Assembly: GCF_000018065.1 (NCBI RefSeq)
Contig: NC_009840.1
Span: 1,674,001 to 1,738,000 of the forward strand
Source of the DNA: Prochlorococcus marinus str. MIT 9215
Lineage (GTDB): Bacteria > Cyanobacteriota > Cyanobacteriia > PCC-6307 > Cyanobiaceae
DNA length: 64,000 nucleotides
Reading direction: 5' to 3'
Part shown: piece after piece, positions 9,569 through 18,780 of the stretch
Layout: each line of letters begins with the position of its first letter
Numbering within the stretch: position 1 is the first letter of the stretch
The notes under the pieces: generated by a model
Seen by the model: the letters and a program-made list of their open reading frames with translations, nothing else
The model's database searches: none
Told to the model about the DNA's origin: nothing
Made by a program: the position numbers and the translations under genes

Positions 9569-10861
9569 TTAAGTTGATAAAGATAGTAGAGAATCCTTGG
9601 AAATTAAATTTTCCTCTAATAGTTCAGATAATAATTGAATTAATGCAATTTTGATATGAGCTATATGAGAACCACCTTGAACAAAAATATTGTAAGGATC
9701 TCTAAGAGGGGCATCAGCGGAAAATTCACTTGTACTACCTTCAATAAATGTACCTCCTGCCATTAATAATTTTGAATGATATCCTTCCATTGGTGATGGA
9801 ACAACATTTAAAAAAGAATCTACAGGTGAAGAACTTTGAAAAGATTGACAAACTTTTTGTACCAAATCAGGATTATTTAATCTCACTGCTTGAATAAGAT
9901 CAGATCTATAAGTTGCTGGCTCTGGCGAAACCTTGAATCCCAAATTTTTAAAAACTGAAGCAACTATATCAGCACCTTTTAGTGATTCATGAACAATTTG
10001 TGGTGCTAAAAACAAACCCTGCAAAATTAATCTTCCTAGTCCAAAATTTATTCCTGCTGATGAACCAATACCTGGTGAAGTTAACCTAGAACATGCCATC
10101 TCAACCAACTCTGCTTCTCCTGCAATGTACCCACCAGTAGGAACGATAGTTCCTCCCAAATTTTTAATCAATGATCCAGCAATTATATTTGCCCCTTTAG
10201 AAATAGGTTCGCTATCTTCAACAAGCTCGCCATAACAGTTATCAACAAAACATATGCAGTTAGGATCAATAGAATGAATCAGACTACAAATTTTCTCTAT
10301 CTGATGATTCGTAAGAGATTTTCTCCAACTATATCCACAACTTTTTTGTATAAATACTAATTTACATGAATTTTCTTTAAAAGAATGAACAATTTTTTCT
10401 TCAAAAGAATCAAAATCCTCGCAGATATTTATTTGCTTATATTCAATCCCAAAATCTTTAAGTGAGCCTTTACCTCCTCCTCTTATTCCTATCACTTCTT
10501 CTAAAGTATCATATGGCTGACCTGTAAGAGATAACATAACATCTCTAGGTCTAAGAATTCCAAATAAGACGGAACTTATCGCATGCGTTCCACTTACAAA
10601 TTGCATTCTCACAGCTGCCTTTTCAGCAAGAAAAAATCTTGCAAAAACCGCATCAATTTTTTCTCTAGATATATCATCATGACCACTACCAGAGGATTGA
10701 TTGAAATGACTAGTAGAAACTTTTTCTTCCTTAAAAATTTTCAAAATATTTTCTAATTTCTGGAAAACCTGATTGGATCTTTCTTGAAAAACTTTACTTA
10801 AACTCTCTTCTACAGAAAAAACAGCATTTTCAGCCAGTTTCAAGTTATTGTTTAGTGCCAT
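9569..10861 (-). CDS. PLP enzyme, aluminium-resistance/methionine-gamma-lyase-like family
   Basis: 430 residues. It belongs to the Cys/Met-metabolism fold-type I PLP enzymes annotated as cystathionine beta-lyases involved in aluminium resistance. The cofactor pocket is visible as FVSGTHAISSVLFG at about 88-101, the aspartate in FVDNCYGELVE at 205-215, and the PLP lysine K233 in AGSLIKNLGG. The substrate of most members is unproven, so a lyase acting on sulfur amino acids is inference. It is immediately upstream of gcvH and probably in its operon. Confidence 0.85.
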   Translation of the reverse strand: MALNNNLKLAENAVFSVEESLSKVFQERSNQVFQKLENILKIFKEEKVSTSHFNQSSGSGHDDISREKIDAVFARFFLAEKAAVRMQFVSGTHAISSVLFGILRPRDVMLSLTGQPYDTLEEVIGIRGGGKGSLKDFGIEYKQINICEDFDSFEEKIVHSFKENSCKLVFIQKSCGYSWRKSLTNHQIEKICSLIHSIDPNCICFVDNCYGELVEDSEPISKGANIIAGSLIKNLGGTIVPTGGYIAGEAELVEMACSRLTSPGIGSSAGINFGLGRLILQGLFLAPQIVHESLKGADIVASVFKNLGFKVSPEPATYRSDLIQAVRLNNPDLVQKVCQSFQSSSPVDSFLNVVPSPMEGYHSKLLMAGGTFIEGSTSEFSADAPLRDPYNIFVQGGSHIAHIKIALIQLLSELLEENLISKDSLLSLST

Positions 10862-10879
10862 TAATTATGTAAACTCATA

Positions 10880-11578
10880 TCATGTTTCAGAAGCTAAATT
10901 TCTTAATTCTGCGAGGAAAGCATTAGGTCCTCTGCCTTTAAAATAAGAGAGTTTTTTTGAAGTGTCATATAAATCAAGTAATTCTCCATCTAATTCTTCT
11001 GCGGTATAATCTCTAATTCCTGCTATTACCTCAGCAAAACGTTCTCTACGGTTTAATTTATTTACAGCATAGGCTTCCATAACCTGAATTTTACATAATC
11101 TCCAAGCCTTATTCTGACAAAAATGCACTGAAAGGGCATCACTTAAAGCAGAAGCTTCTTCGTCTTCTATATACCAGTCAAAAGATGAAGGAAGAGATTT
11201 TAATCCCGCAAATATCTCAAATAACTCCCCGGCCGACAATGGATTACCAGAATCATTTTTCAAGGGTAATGCAGACTCTTGCAAAGATTTCCATAACTCT
11301 GGATAATCACTTTCTAAACGATCCCTTATTTTCTCTATACCTTGATCAAGAATCGTATTAACTTGAGCTAAAGCTAAAAAAACTTCAGGTCCAGGAGAAG
11401 ATAACTTTCCATTTCTAAGATTAGAGATTTGAGAATTATGAACTTTGCCTAAGTCAAGAATTTCAGAAAGTAGTGGCAAAACTCTATGCGACCAACCATT
11501 CCTTTCATGCCAGAGATGTATCAAATGAGCCATAGCCCTTCGACCTCTATATAATTTATCGCGATATCCGAGACTCAC
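10880..11578 (-). CDS. Conserved-looking protein, possible HTH DNA-binding domain
   Basis: 232 residues; the product is not recognised by name. The segment around residues 50-75 (SQISNLRNGKLSSPGPEVF) looks like the recognition part of an XRE-type helix-turn-helix. The C-terminal half is helical with many charged residues. It is divergent from the desaturase and upstream of the PLP enzyme and gcvHP on the same strand, so it could regulate either side, but this is inference from position only. Confidence 0.65.
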   Translation of the reverse strand: MSLGYRDKLYRGRRAMAHLIHLWHERNGWSHRVLPLLSEILDLGKVHNSQISNLRNGKLSSPGPEVFLALAQVNTILDQGIEKIRDRLESDYPELWKSLQESALPLKNDSGNPLSAGELFEIFAGLKSLPSSFDWYIEDEEASALSDALSVHFCQNKAWRLCKIQVMEAYAVNKLNRRERFAEVIAGIRDYTAEELDGELLDLYDTSKKLSYFKGRGPNAFLAELRNLASET

Positions 11579-11626
11579 AGATAATTAAACTTATCAATAG
11601 TATAGTATGATAATATTACATATCGG

Positions 11627-11640
11627 TATTTTTGAAAATA
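11627..11640. promoter_or_regulatory. Inverted repeat in a divergent promoter region
   Basis: TATTTT-TG-AAAATA is an exact six-base inverted repeat ending 13 bases before the desaturase start. Two -10-like hexamers, TATAGT (11601) and TATGAT (11606), lie just upstream. It could be an operator, but the arms are pure A/T and may be chance. Confidence 0.25.
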
Positions 11641-11653
11641 GCATTTTAATATC

Positions 11654-12592
11654 ATGAATTCAGTCATCTTCCAAGAAACAGCAAAATTAAAAAGACCTGT
11701 ACCTGCAGAAAAAGTTGCAGAGCTTCATTATAAATTCCTAGCTCCATCTAGTCACTCTAAGAAATATCCTCCTAGATTACATAAAACATGGGGGACTATC
11801 GTTTTCATGATTGCCATACATGTCTTATCTCTTGTAGCATTACAACCTCAGTTTTGGAGCTTGCCAGCAGTTACCGCCTTATTTTTCTTTTACTGGTTGA
11901 CTGCCTGTCTAGGAGTCACACTAGGTTACCATCGTTTACTTTCCCATAGATCTTTTGTTGTTCCAAGATGGTTGGAAAGATTCTTTGCTACTTGTGGTGC
12001 TATCAGTTGCCAGCATGGTCCAATAGATTGGGTTGGCTTACATAGGCATCATCATTCATTCTCAGATACCGAGGTAGATCATCACAACAGCAAGAGAGGC
12101 TTTTGGTGGAGCCATATGGGATGGATGTTTAAAGATGTAGAAGCTCTTAAAGCAGTACCTAAATTAAGTGCAGATTTAATTAAAGATCCATATTACAGAT
12201 TCCTAAATAAATATTTCTTATTTTTACAAATTCCAATTGGACTTACATTATACGCAATAGGTCAAAAATTAGGTGTTGGGGGATGGGCTATGGTCTTGTG
12301 GGGAATACCTTTAAGGCTTGTAGTCGTTTACCACATTACTTGGTTAGTAAACTCAGCCACTCATTGCTGGGGAGAGGCTCCTTTCGAAAGCGGTGACGAA
12401 TCAAAAAACAATGCTTGGGTCGCAGCTTTAACATTTGGAGAAGGATGGCATAATAATCATCATGCATTTCCTAATTCAGCAAGGCAAGGATTATTTAAAG
12501 GACAAATTGACCTAACTTGGGAGCATATTAAGATTCTTGCTAAATTAAGACTTGCAAAAAAAGTAAAATTACCCTCTAGGTCTTATTATTAA
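11654..12592 (+). CDS. Acyl-lipid/acyl-CoA desaturase, delta-9 (DesC) type
   Basis: 312 residues. This membrane di-iron desaturase puts a double bond into membrane fatty acids. The three histidine boxes are clear: HRLLSHR starting at residue 93, HRHHH at 130-134 and HNNHH at 266-270. Hydrophobic stretches at about 48-90 and 185-235 would form the membrane hairpins. The spacing matches the DesC/stearoyl-CoA group rather than the delta-12 or omega-3 enzymes. Low-temperature control is common for this family but nothing in the sequence proves it here. Confidence 0.92.
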   Translation: MNSVIFQETAKLKRPVPAEKVAELHYKFLAPSSHSKKYPPRLHKTWGTIVFMIAIHVLSLVALQPQFWSLPAVTALFFFYWLTACLGVTLGYHRLLSHRSFVVPRWLERFFATCGAISCQHGPIDWVGLHRHHHSFSDTEVDHHNSKRGFWWSHMGWMFKDVEALKAVPKLSADLIKDPYYRFLNKYFLFLQIPIGLTLYAIGQKLGVGGWAMVLWGIPLRLVVVYHITWLVNSATHCWGEAPFESGDESKNNAWVAALTFGEGWHNNHHAFPNSARQGLFKGQIDLTWEHIKILAKLRLAKKVKLPSRSYY

Positions 12593-12612
12593 ATATATTG
12601 TTAAATATTCTC

Positions 12613-13068
12613 ATGGCTAAAAGAGTACAACTGGCATTAACTGAATCAATCGCCTCTCTAGGTAAAGAAGGCGATTTAGTTGAAGTGGCTCCTGGATATG
12701 CAAGAAATTTCCTATTACCTTATGGAAAAGCAATGAATGTAACACCAGCTGTTCTTAAACAAATTGAAAGGAAGAAAGAAAAAGAAAAAATTGCTGCTGA
12801 TAAATTAAAGCAAGAGGCTTTAGACTTCCAAACTGCATTATCAACAATAGGCAGATTCACTATTAAAAAACAGGTCGGAGAAGATGGAGTACTTTTTGGA
12901 ACAGTTACCAATGGAGATGTTGCCGAAGCAATAGAAGAAGCAACTAAAAAAGAAATTGACCGAAGAAATATCACAGTTCCTGATATTCATAATTTAGGTT
13001 CCTTTACAGCAAAAATAAAATTGCACCCAGAAGTAAATGCAGAAGTAAATATTGAAGTAACAAGTTAA
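12613..13068 (+). CDS. rplI: 50S ribosomal protein L9
   Basis: 151 residues from the ATG at 12613. A TTG 15 bases upstream is in frame but less likely, because [13 protein letters not shown] is the usual L9 beginning. Landmarks are [25 protein letters not shown], the long charged central helix (residues about 45-75), and the C-terminal domain with [18 protein letters not shown]. It is followed by dnaB, a common order in cyanobacteria and other bacteria. Confidence 0.96.
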   Translation: MAKRVQLALTESIASLGKEGDLVEVAPGYARNFLLPYGKAMNVTPAVLKQIERKKEKEKIAADKLKQEALDFQTALSTIGRFTIKKQVGEDGVLFGTVTNGDVAEAIEEATKKEIDRRNITVPDIHNLGSFTAKIKLHPEVNAEVNIEVTS

Positions 13069-13126
13069 TCAATTTGTTGCATTATTTTGAAAAGTAGCCA
13101 GAGTATATATCTAAGCAATTAAAGAT

Positions 13127-14509
13127 ATGGTTTCCGTACCTTTTCCAAATAATGGGCAAAATAAAAATTTTAAAAAAGAATTTAATAGTGAAAATGCTGG
13201 ATTAGTTCCTCCTCAAAACGTTCAAGCAGAGGAAGCTGTTCTAGGTGGCATACTTCTTGATCCAGACGCTATCGGAAGAATTGCAGACTTAATTAAACCT
13301 GAAGCTTTTTATATAAATGCCCATCAAGAAATTTATAGAACAGCATTAATGTTGCATACCCAGGGTAAACCAACTGATTTAACATCAATGAGTGCTTGGT
13401 TAGCAGATAATGGATCACTAGAAAAAATTGGAGGGAACAGCAAACTAGTAGAACTAGTTGAAAATGTTTCCTCTACAGCTTCCATAGAACAAGTTGCTAA
13501 TTTAATTAATGACAAATTCATGAGAAGGCAACTCATCAAATCTGGAAATGAAGTAGTTCAACTAGGTTTTGATCAGACACAAGATACTAATGAAGTTCTA
13601 GATAAAGCGGAGCAAAAAATATTTGAGATCAGTCAAGAAAAACCTTCAAAAGGTCTTACTCAAGCAGCCGAAATCCTTACAAGTACTTTCAATGAAATAG
13701 AGTCGAGATCATTAGGTACTTCAGTAGCTGGAATACCTGTAAATTTTTACGACCTTGATGCCATGACTCAAGGTTTTCAAAGAAGTGATTTAATAATTGT
13801 TGCTGGAAGACCTTCAATGGGGAAAACTTCAATAGTTCTTAACCTTGCGAAGAATGTTGCACAATCACAAGATTTACCTGTGTGTGTATTTAGCCTTGAA
13901 ATGAGCAAAGAACAGTTAACATATAGATTACTCTCTATGGAAGTTGGAATCGAGAGTGGCAGGCTAAGAACAGGCAGATTACAGCAAGATGAATGGCCTT
14001 TACTTGGAGAAGGTATCAATTCATTAGGTCAATTACCAATATTTATAGATGACAAACCTAACTTAAGTGTTTTAGAGATGAGATCTCTGTGCAGAAGATT
14101 AATAGCTGAACAAAAAAAAGAATTAGGATTAATTGTGATTGATTACCTCCAGTTAATGGAAGGATCAACCCCTGATAATAGAGTGCAAGAACTTTCACGA
14201 ATAACAAGAGGTCTTAAAAGCATGGCCAGAGAATTAAAAGTACCAGTAGTAGCTTTATCTCAGCTTAGTAGAGGAGTAGAGTCCAGAACAAATAAAAGAC
14301 CGATGTTAAGTGATCTAAGAGAATCAGGATCTATTGAACAAGACGCAGATTTAGTATTAATGATTTATAGAGATGAATACTATAATCCAGAGACTGAAGA
14401 TAGAGGAATTACAGAGATCATTGTCACTAAACATAGAAATGGACCCGTAGGAACTGTTAAATTATTATTTGAACCTCAATTTACGAGATTCAGGAATTTA
14501 GCTAATTAA
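13127..14509 (+). CDS. dnaB: Replicative DNA helicase DnaB
   Basis: 460 residues, full length for an intein-free DnaB. It unwinds DNA ahead of the replication fork as a hexamer. The N-terminal domain begins PPQNVQAEEAVLGGILLDPDAI. The RecA-like domain has Walker A GRPSMGKTS at about 226-234, Walker B LIVIDYLQLM and the PVVALSQLSRGVE segment. DnaB in some cyanobacteria carries an intein; none is present here. It lies between rplI and mnmG. Confidence 0.97.
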   Translation: MVSVPFPNNGQNKNFKKEFNSENAGLVPPQNVQAEEAVLGGILLDPDAIGRIADLIKPEAFYINAHQEIYRTALMLHTQGKPTDLTSMSAWLADNGSLEKIGGNSKLVELVENVSSTASIEQVANLINDKFMRRQLIKSGNEVVQLGFDQTQDTNEVLDKAEQKIFEISQEKPSKGLTQAAEILTSTFNEIESRSLGTSVAGIPVNFYDLDAMTQGFQRSDLIIVAGRPSMGKTSIVLNLAKNVAQSQDLPVCVFSLEMSKEQLTYRLLSMEVGIESGRLRTGRLQQDEWPLLGEGINSLGQLPIFIDDKPNLSVLEMRSLCRRLIAEQKKELGLIVIDYLQLMEGSTPDNRVQELSRITRGLKSMARELKVPVVALSQLSRGVESRTNKRPMLSDLRESGSIEQDADLVLMIYRDEYYNPETEDRGITEIIVTKHRNGPVGTVKLLFEPQFTRFRNLAN

Positions 14510-14521
14510 ATTGATCCTCAA

Positions 14522-16489
14522 ATGCAAGATCATCAAGCAACAAATGAATCTTTTGACATCATCGTTATTGGAGGAGGACATGCAGGATGCGAAGCAGCTA
14601 TAACAACAGCAAAATTAGGATTTTCTACAGCCTTATTTACAATCAATTTAGATAGGATTGCTTGGCAACCGTGTAATCCTGCAGTTGGCGGGCCAGCAAA
14701 AAGTCAGTTGGTTCATGAGGTGGATGCATTAGGTGGAATTATTGGTAAATTAGCTGATGAGACAGCTATACAAAAAAGAATATTAAATGCAAGTAGAGGT
14801 CCTGCTGTTTGGGCGTTAAGAGCTCAAACAGATAAAAGAGAATACTCAAAAAGAATGATCGAAATACTACAAAATACAGATAATTTATCTTTAAAAGAAG
14901 CAATGATTACTGAACTAGATATTGCAAAATCTGAACAAGTTGGATTGAACTCAAAAAAAGTCGTAAAAAAAAGAATAAAGGGTGTAAAAACATTCTTTGG
15001 TAGTTATTATTCAGCGAAATCAGTTATTATCACAGCTGGTACTTTTTTAGAAGGCAAAATATGGATAGGAAATAAATCAATGTCAGCTGGTAGATCGGGC
15101 GAACAAGCAGCACAAGGTCTTACTCAAAACTTGCATGAAATTGGAATCAAAACAGAACGTTTAAAAACAGGAACTCCAGCAAGAGTTGACAAAAAAAGTA
15201 TCATTTTTGATGAATTAGATACTCAACCAAGTACTGCAGCTGGTAAATATTTTTCATTTGATCCAGATATCAAAAATAATATGCCCCAAGTTAGCTGTCA
15301 TATCACAAGAACAACTTCTAAAACACATCAACTCATTCGTGATAATTTACATTTAACCCCCATTTACGGCGGATTTATTGATAGTAAAGGACCAAGATAT
15401 TGTCCATCTATTGAAGATAAAATAGTTAAATTTGCTGATAAAAAATCACATCAAATTTTCTTAGAACCGGAAGGAATTAATACCCCTGAAATATATGTGC
15501 AAGGTTTCTCTACAGGTTTACCAGAAAATATTCAATTAGAACTTTTAAGAACCTTACCTGGATTAAGTAAATGCAAAATGTTGCGTCCGGCATATGCTGT
15601 AGAGTATGAATATATTCCTGCAACACAGCTCCAAACATCACTCGAAACAAAAGAAATTGAATATTTATTTAGCGCTGGACAAATTAATGGAACTACTGGT
15701 TATGAAGAAGCAGCAGCTCAAGGATTAGTTGCAGGAGTTAATGCAACAAGAAAACTAAATAAAAAGGACCCAATAATCTTCACAAGAGAAAGCAGCTACA
15801 TAGGAACTATGATAAATGATCTAATTACCAAAGATCTCAAAGAACCGTACAGAGTTCTTACTAGTAGGAGTGAATATAGGTTGACTCTAAGAGGAGATAA
15901 TGCAGATAGGAGATTAACGCCATTAGGGTATCAAATAGGACTAATTGATGAGAAAAGGTGGTCGGCCTATGAAGAAAAAATGAAACTCCTCGAGGAAGAG
16001 AAATTGAGATTAAATAATACCCGTTTAAAAAATACCGATGAAATATCAAAAAAAATAGAATTAGACACTGGATCAAAGATCAAAGGCTCAACAACTTTGA
16101 AAGAACTCTTAAAAAGACCAAACTTTCATTATTTAGATCTAATTAAATATAATTTGGCTAAAAAAAACCTAGGTTATTCAATACAAGAAGGTGTTGAAAT
16201 AGATATAAAATACGAGGGTTACCTTAAAAGACAAAAAAACAACATTGAACAAATAAATCGTCAAAGCTGTAAATCTCTGCCTCAAGAAATAAATTATGAA
16301 AAGATAGATACATTATCTTTAGAAGCTAGAGAAAATTTGAATAAGATAAAGCCAAAAAATTTTGGTGATGCTTCAAAAATTCCTGGAGTAAGCAAAGCTG
16401 ATTTAACTGCATTACTTGTTTGGCTAAAAATAAGAGAAATTAACAAAGAAAAGACAAATATTTTTTGTCAAAAAAAGTTATCATCTTAA
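14522..16489 (+). CDS. mnmG: tRNA uridine-5-carboxymethylaminomethyl modification enzyme MnmG
   Basis: 655 residues. With MnmE (not in the window) it modifies the wobble uridine of several tRNAs using FAD and a folate one-carbon unit. The FAD loop [13 protein letters not shown] is near residue 15. Family signatures [21 protein letters not shown] and [16 protein letters not shown] are present. The C-terminal helical domain ends with the [17 protein letters not shown] region. Its TAA stop is in the same frame as the coding-looking sequence of the next gene. Confidence 0.97.
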
Positions 16490-16612
16490 AAGCAATTCGT
16501 CAGAGCACTGAAAAATAAACTTTTTAACTCACCAAAAATTTTATGGGAAGAAAAAGCCTCTACTTTTTTAGTAAAGAATTCATTACCAAAAATATCTGGT
16601 CCATGGAAATTA

Positions 16613-17113
16613 ATGCTGCTTGGTGATGGAAGTCCAACTAGACATCTACAGCTTTTAACTAATCAAGAGACGAAAATTAAATTAATTTCAATGCAAGTAG
16701 ATCCTTTATTCATTAAAGAAGGTCCTAAAGAATTAAATCAGTTAAATGGCCCCTTAATTAGAAGACAAGTATGGATTAAAAATAATAATAAAAACCTAGC
16801 ATGGGCTGAAAGCTGGTGGAATGCAGATCAAGTGAATGAAAATTTAAAAGCCAGAGAAGAACCAATTTGGAAAAATTTGACACAAGACAGATCAGAATTG
16901 TTTAGAGAAGTTGACCGAATTTCACTTGTTAATTCAAATTGGTTAGAAGACCAGTTTTGTTTTAAAGGACCATTCTGGTCAAGAAATTATAGATTTTTTC
17001 GAGACAAAAAGCCCCTAACAATAATTAGAGAAGTCTTTAATCCACATTTGGAAAGTTTATTAGGTTATTCAGGAATTAAAGAATTTAAGAAACTATGCTC
17101 TTCTTCTTCTTGA
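16613..17113 (+). CDS. Chorismate-lyase-like protein (DUF98), start uncertain
   Basis: From the first ATG it has 166 residues, including family signatures LLGDGSPTRHLQLLT, LIRRQVWI, AWAESWWN, RSELFREVD and FKGPFWSRNYRF. The DUF98 family includes the cyanobacterial chorismate pyruvate-lyase that makes 4-hydroxybenzoate for plastoquinone. The frame stays open and gene-like upstream to the mnmG stop (residues such as NSPKILWEEKASTFLVKNS), but no ATG, GTG or TTG exists there. The true start may be a CTG at 16508 or another rare codon. The 3' end overlaps the opposite-strand gene by 21 bases. Confidence 0.8.
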   Translation: MLLGDGSPTRHLQLLTNQETKIKLISMQVDPLFIKEGPKELNQLNGPLIRRQVWIKNNNKNLAWAESWWNADQVNENLKAREEPIWKNLTQDRSELFREVDRISLVNSNWLEDQFCFKGPFWSRNYRFFRDKKPLTIIREVFNPHLESLLGYSGIKEFKKLCSSSS

Positions 17114-17656
17114 TCTAGGAAGATTTCTTGATTTTAATTGACCTTGTTGATTTGATTGTTCTCTTAATGTTTTATTCTCTTTTTCTGAAGATCTTTGCCA
17201 TCTTTCAACTTTGAAATCTTTTTCATCTGGCCAATCTTCATCTTTTCTCTCTTTCACATAAGGTAATTTTTTTTGCTCAGTTATCTGTAAATTTTTTGGT
17301 TGCCTTAAGGATATTGCTTCTAAAGGTCTTTTAGAGTTCGGTTTAGCAGATTCATGAGAATTTGATTCTCTAGTAAATGTCTTGAAATCGGTGTTATCTT
17401 CGAAAAAATTTTCATCATACCAATCATTATTATCATCATCAAAAAATAAATCCACTTTTTCAGATACCCATCTTCCTACTTTTTTAACGCTCTTACTAGT
17501 TATTCCTTGAAAATCTGAGTTCCTTCTTTTTCCTGGTCTAGCACCAGAGACTCCATCAACGAATTGTCTTCCAGTTTCAAAAATTTTATCAACTTGTTTA
17601 TCAACAATATTTTTATCAAAACTATTTCTAAGATTTCTAATTCTCCTTGAATCCAT
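17093..17656 (-). CDS. Basic, low-complexity protein of unknown function
   Basis: 187 residues; no family recognised with confidence. An N-terminal segment rich in arginine and aspartate is followed by an acidic patch (FFDDDNNDWYDENFFED, residues about 91-107). A long polar, probably disordered tail ends in SRRRRA. The composition suggests binding to nucleic acid or the ribosome, but that is inference. The 3' end overlaps the chorismate-lyase-like gene by 21 bases, and sprT-like lies upstream on the same strand. Confidence 0.7.
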   Translation of the reverse strand: MDSRRIRNLRNSFDKNIVDKQVDKIFETGRQFVDGVSGARPGKRRNSDFQGITSKSVKKVGRWVSEKVDLFFDDDNNDWYDENFFEDNTDFKTFTRESNSHESAKPNSKRPLEAISLRQPKNLQITEQKKLPYVKERKDEDWPDEKDFKVERWQRSSEKENKTLREQSNQQGQLKSRNLPRSRRRRA

Positions 17657-17739
17657 AAATTATTATGCTTTTTAAAATATAAGTTACATTAAAAAATTAA
17701 ATAATTCCAAATATAGAAACAAAAACACATCTTCATTTT

Positions 17740-18267
17740 TTAATCAAACAAAATTAAACACTTTTTATTCCATGATCCATTAAAGAAATCTACACAACAT
17801 TTTTTACAGGAAATATTCTTTATTCTTCTCCTGTAGAAAAATTTCTCACCACAATTTTGACAAATTCCTATATATTTTAATTCTCTTCTTTCAATAGGAA
17901 ATGAGTGTCTTACAGAAATCTGAAAATTCTTCTCTTTCACATTAATTTCATTCATCTTTTCTAAGAAATTTGGACCATGTATCTCATTTTTTTTTAATAT
18001 CCTGTCTACCCATGCATGAATCATTTCATGACATAAAGTACTGTTTATTTCAATAGTAGACAATCTACTCAAAATAGGTTTCGATAAGATAATTTCAGAA
18101 TCTACAAGACCATTAGTTCGTTTCCTTTTATAAAAACCAGCAGTAGTTTTTAATCTATTGTCACTCCATTTAACTTTTACTAGTGGTTGATTATCAACCG
18201 TTAAAGAATTTTCAAAATATTGTCTATTAAATCTGTGAAATAGAGGTAAAAGAGGAATTACAGGCAT
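17740..18267 (-). CDS. SprT-like zinc metalloprotease-family protein
   Basis: 175 residues. It has the zincin motif HEMIH at residues 80-84, followed by a third candidate ligand in HGPNF (H98). A C-terminal zinc ribbon uses CQNC (136-139) and CKKC (154-157). This is the SprT/Spartan-like arrangement. Eukaryotic Spartan digests DNA-protein crosslinks; the bacterial role is not settled, so only the family is claimed. The downstream neighbour on its strand is the basic unknown protein. Confidence 0.86.
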   Translation of the reverse strand: MPVIPLLPLFHRFNRQYFENSLTVDNQPLVKVKWSDNRLKTTAGFYKRKRTNGLVDSEIILSKPILSRLSTIEINSTLCHEMIHAWVDRILKKNEIHGPNFLEKMNEINVKEKNFQISVRHSFPIERRELKYIGICQNCGEKFFYRRRIKNISCKKCCVDFFNGSWNKKCLILFD

Positions 18268-18351
18268 TATGGATTAAAATTAGTATTATTTTGACAAAAA
18301 AGCCATCAAAAACGATTTCTTTTCTTAAAGTAATAAAAAACCTAAATCAAC

Positions 18352-18771
18352 ATGGATGCAACACTAGTTAAAGATATTGGAATTAAGGCATTATTAGTTG
18401 GCGGAGCGGTACTAGTTTCTTTTTGGACTTTTAATGCGGTCAAATTAGTTATAAGCGCTAGAGGAATTAATCCACTAGTAAGAAAGTTTTTTGATCAAAT
18501 AGCTGCTGGAAGAATTGATGCAGCTTACGGTTTGACTACAAAAACTTATAAAACTCATGTAAAACGCCAAGACTTTCTCAAATTTTTAGCTAGTTTAAAT
18601 CTCAATAAATACAGAAATTTAAAATCAGGAAGGCCTAGAGTTCAAGAAGATCAAATCATAATAACTTTAAATTTAAAGTCAGAAGACAAACAAGATGAGC
18701 TCCCATTAGATTTTACGTTCGCAAAAACTGACAAAGATTGGAAAATAGACAGAATAGCTAAAGTGAATTAA
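18352..18771 (+). CDS. Membrane-anchored protein of unknown function
   Basis: 139 residues. Residues about 10-30 (IKALLVGGAVLVSFWTFNAV) form one transmembrane helix. The rest looks like a small alpha/beta domain: a helix around FFDQIAAGRIDAAYGLT, then strands ending DKDWKIDRIAKVN. That pattern is reminiscent of NTF2-like lipid or ligand pockets, but I cannot assign a family firmly. It ends nine bases before the ligase gene, so they may share an mRNA. Confidence 0.75.
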   Translation: MDATLVKDIGIKALLVGGAVLVSFWTFNAVKLVISARGINPLVRKFFDQIAAGRIDAAYGLTTKTYKTHVKRQDFLKFLASLNLNKYRNLKSGRPRVQEDQIIITLNLKSEDKQDELPLDFTFAKTDKDWKIDRIAKVN

Positions 18772-18780
18772 TAATTTCTT

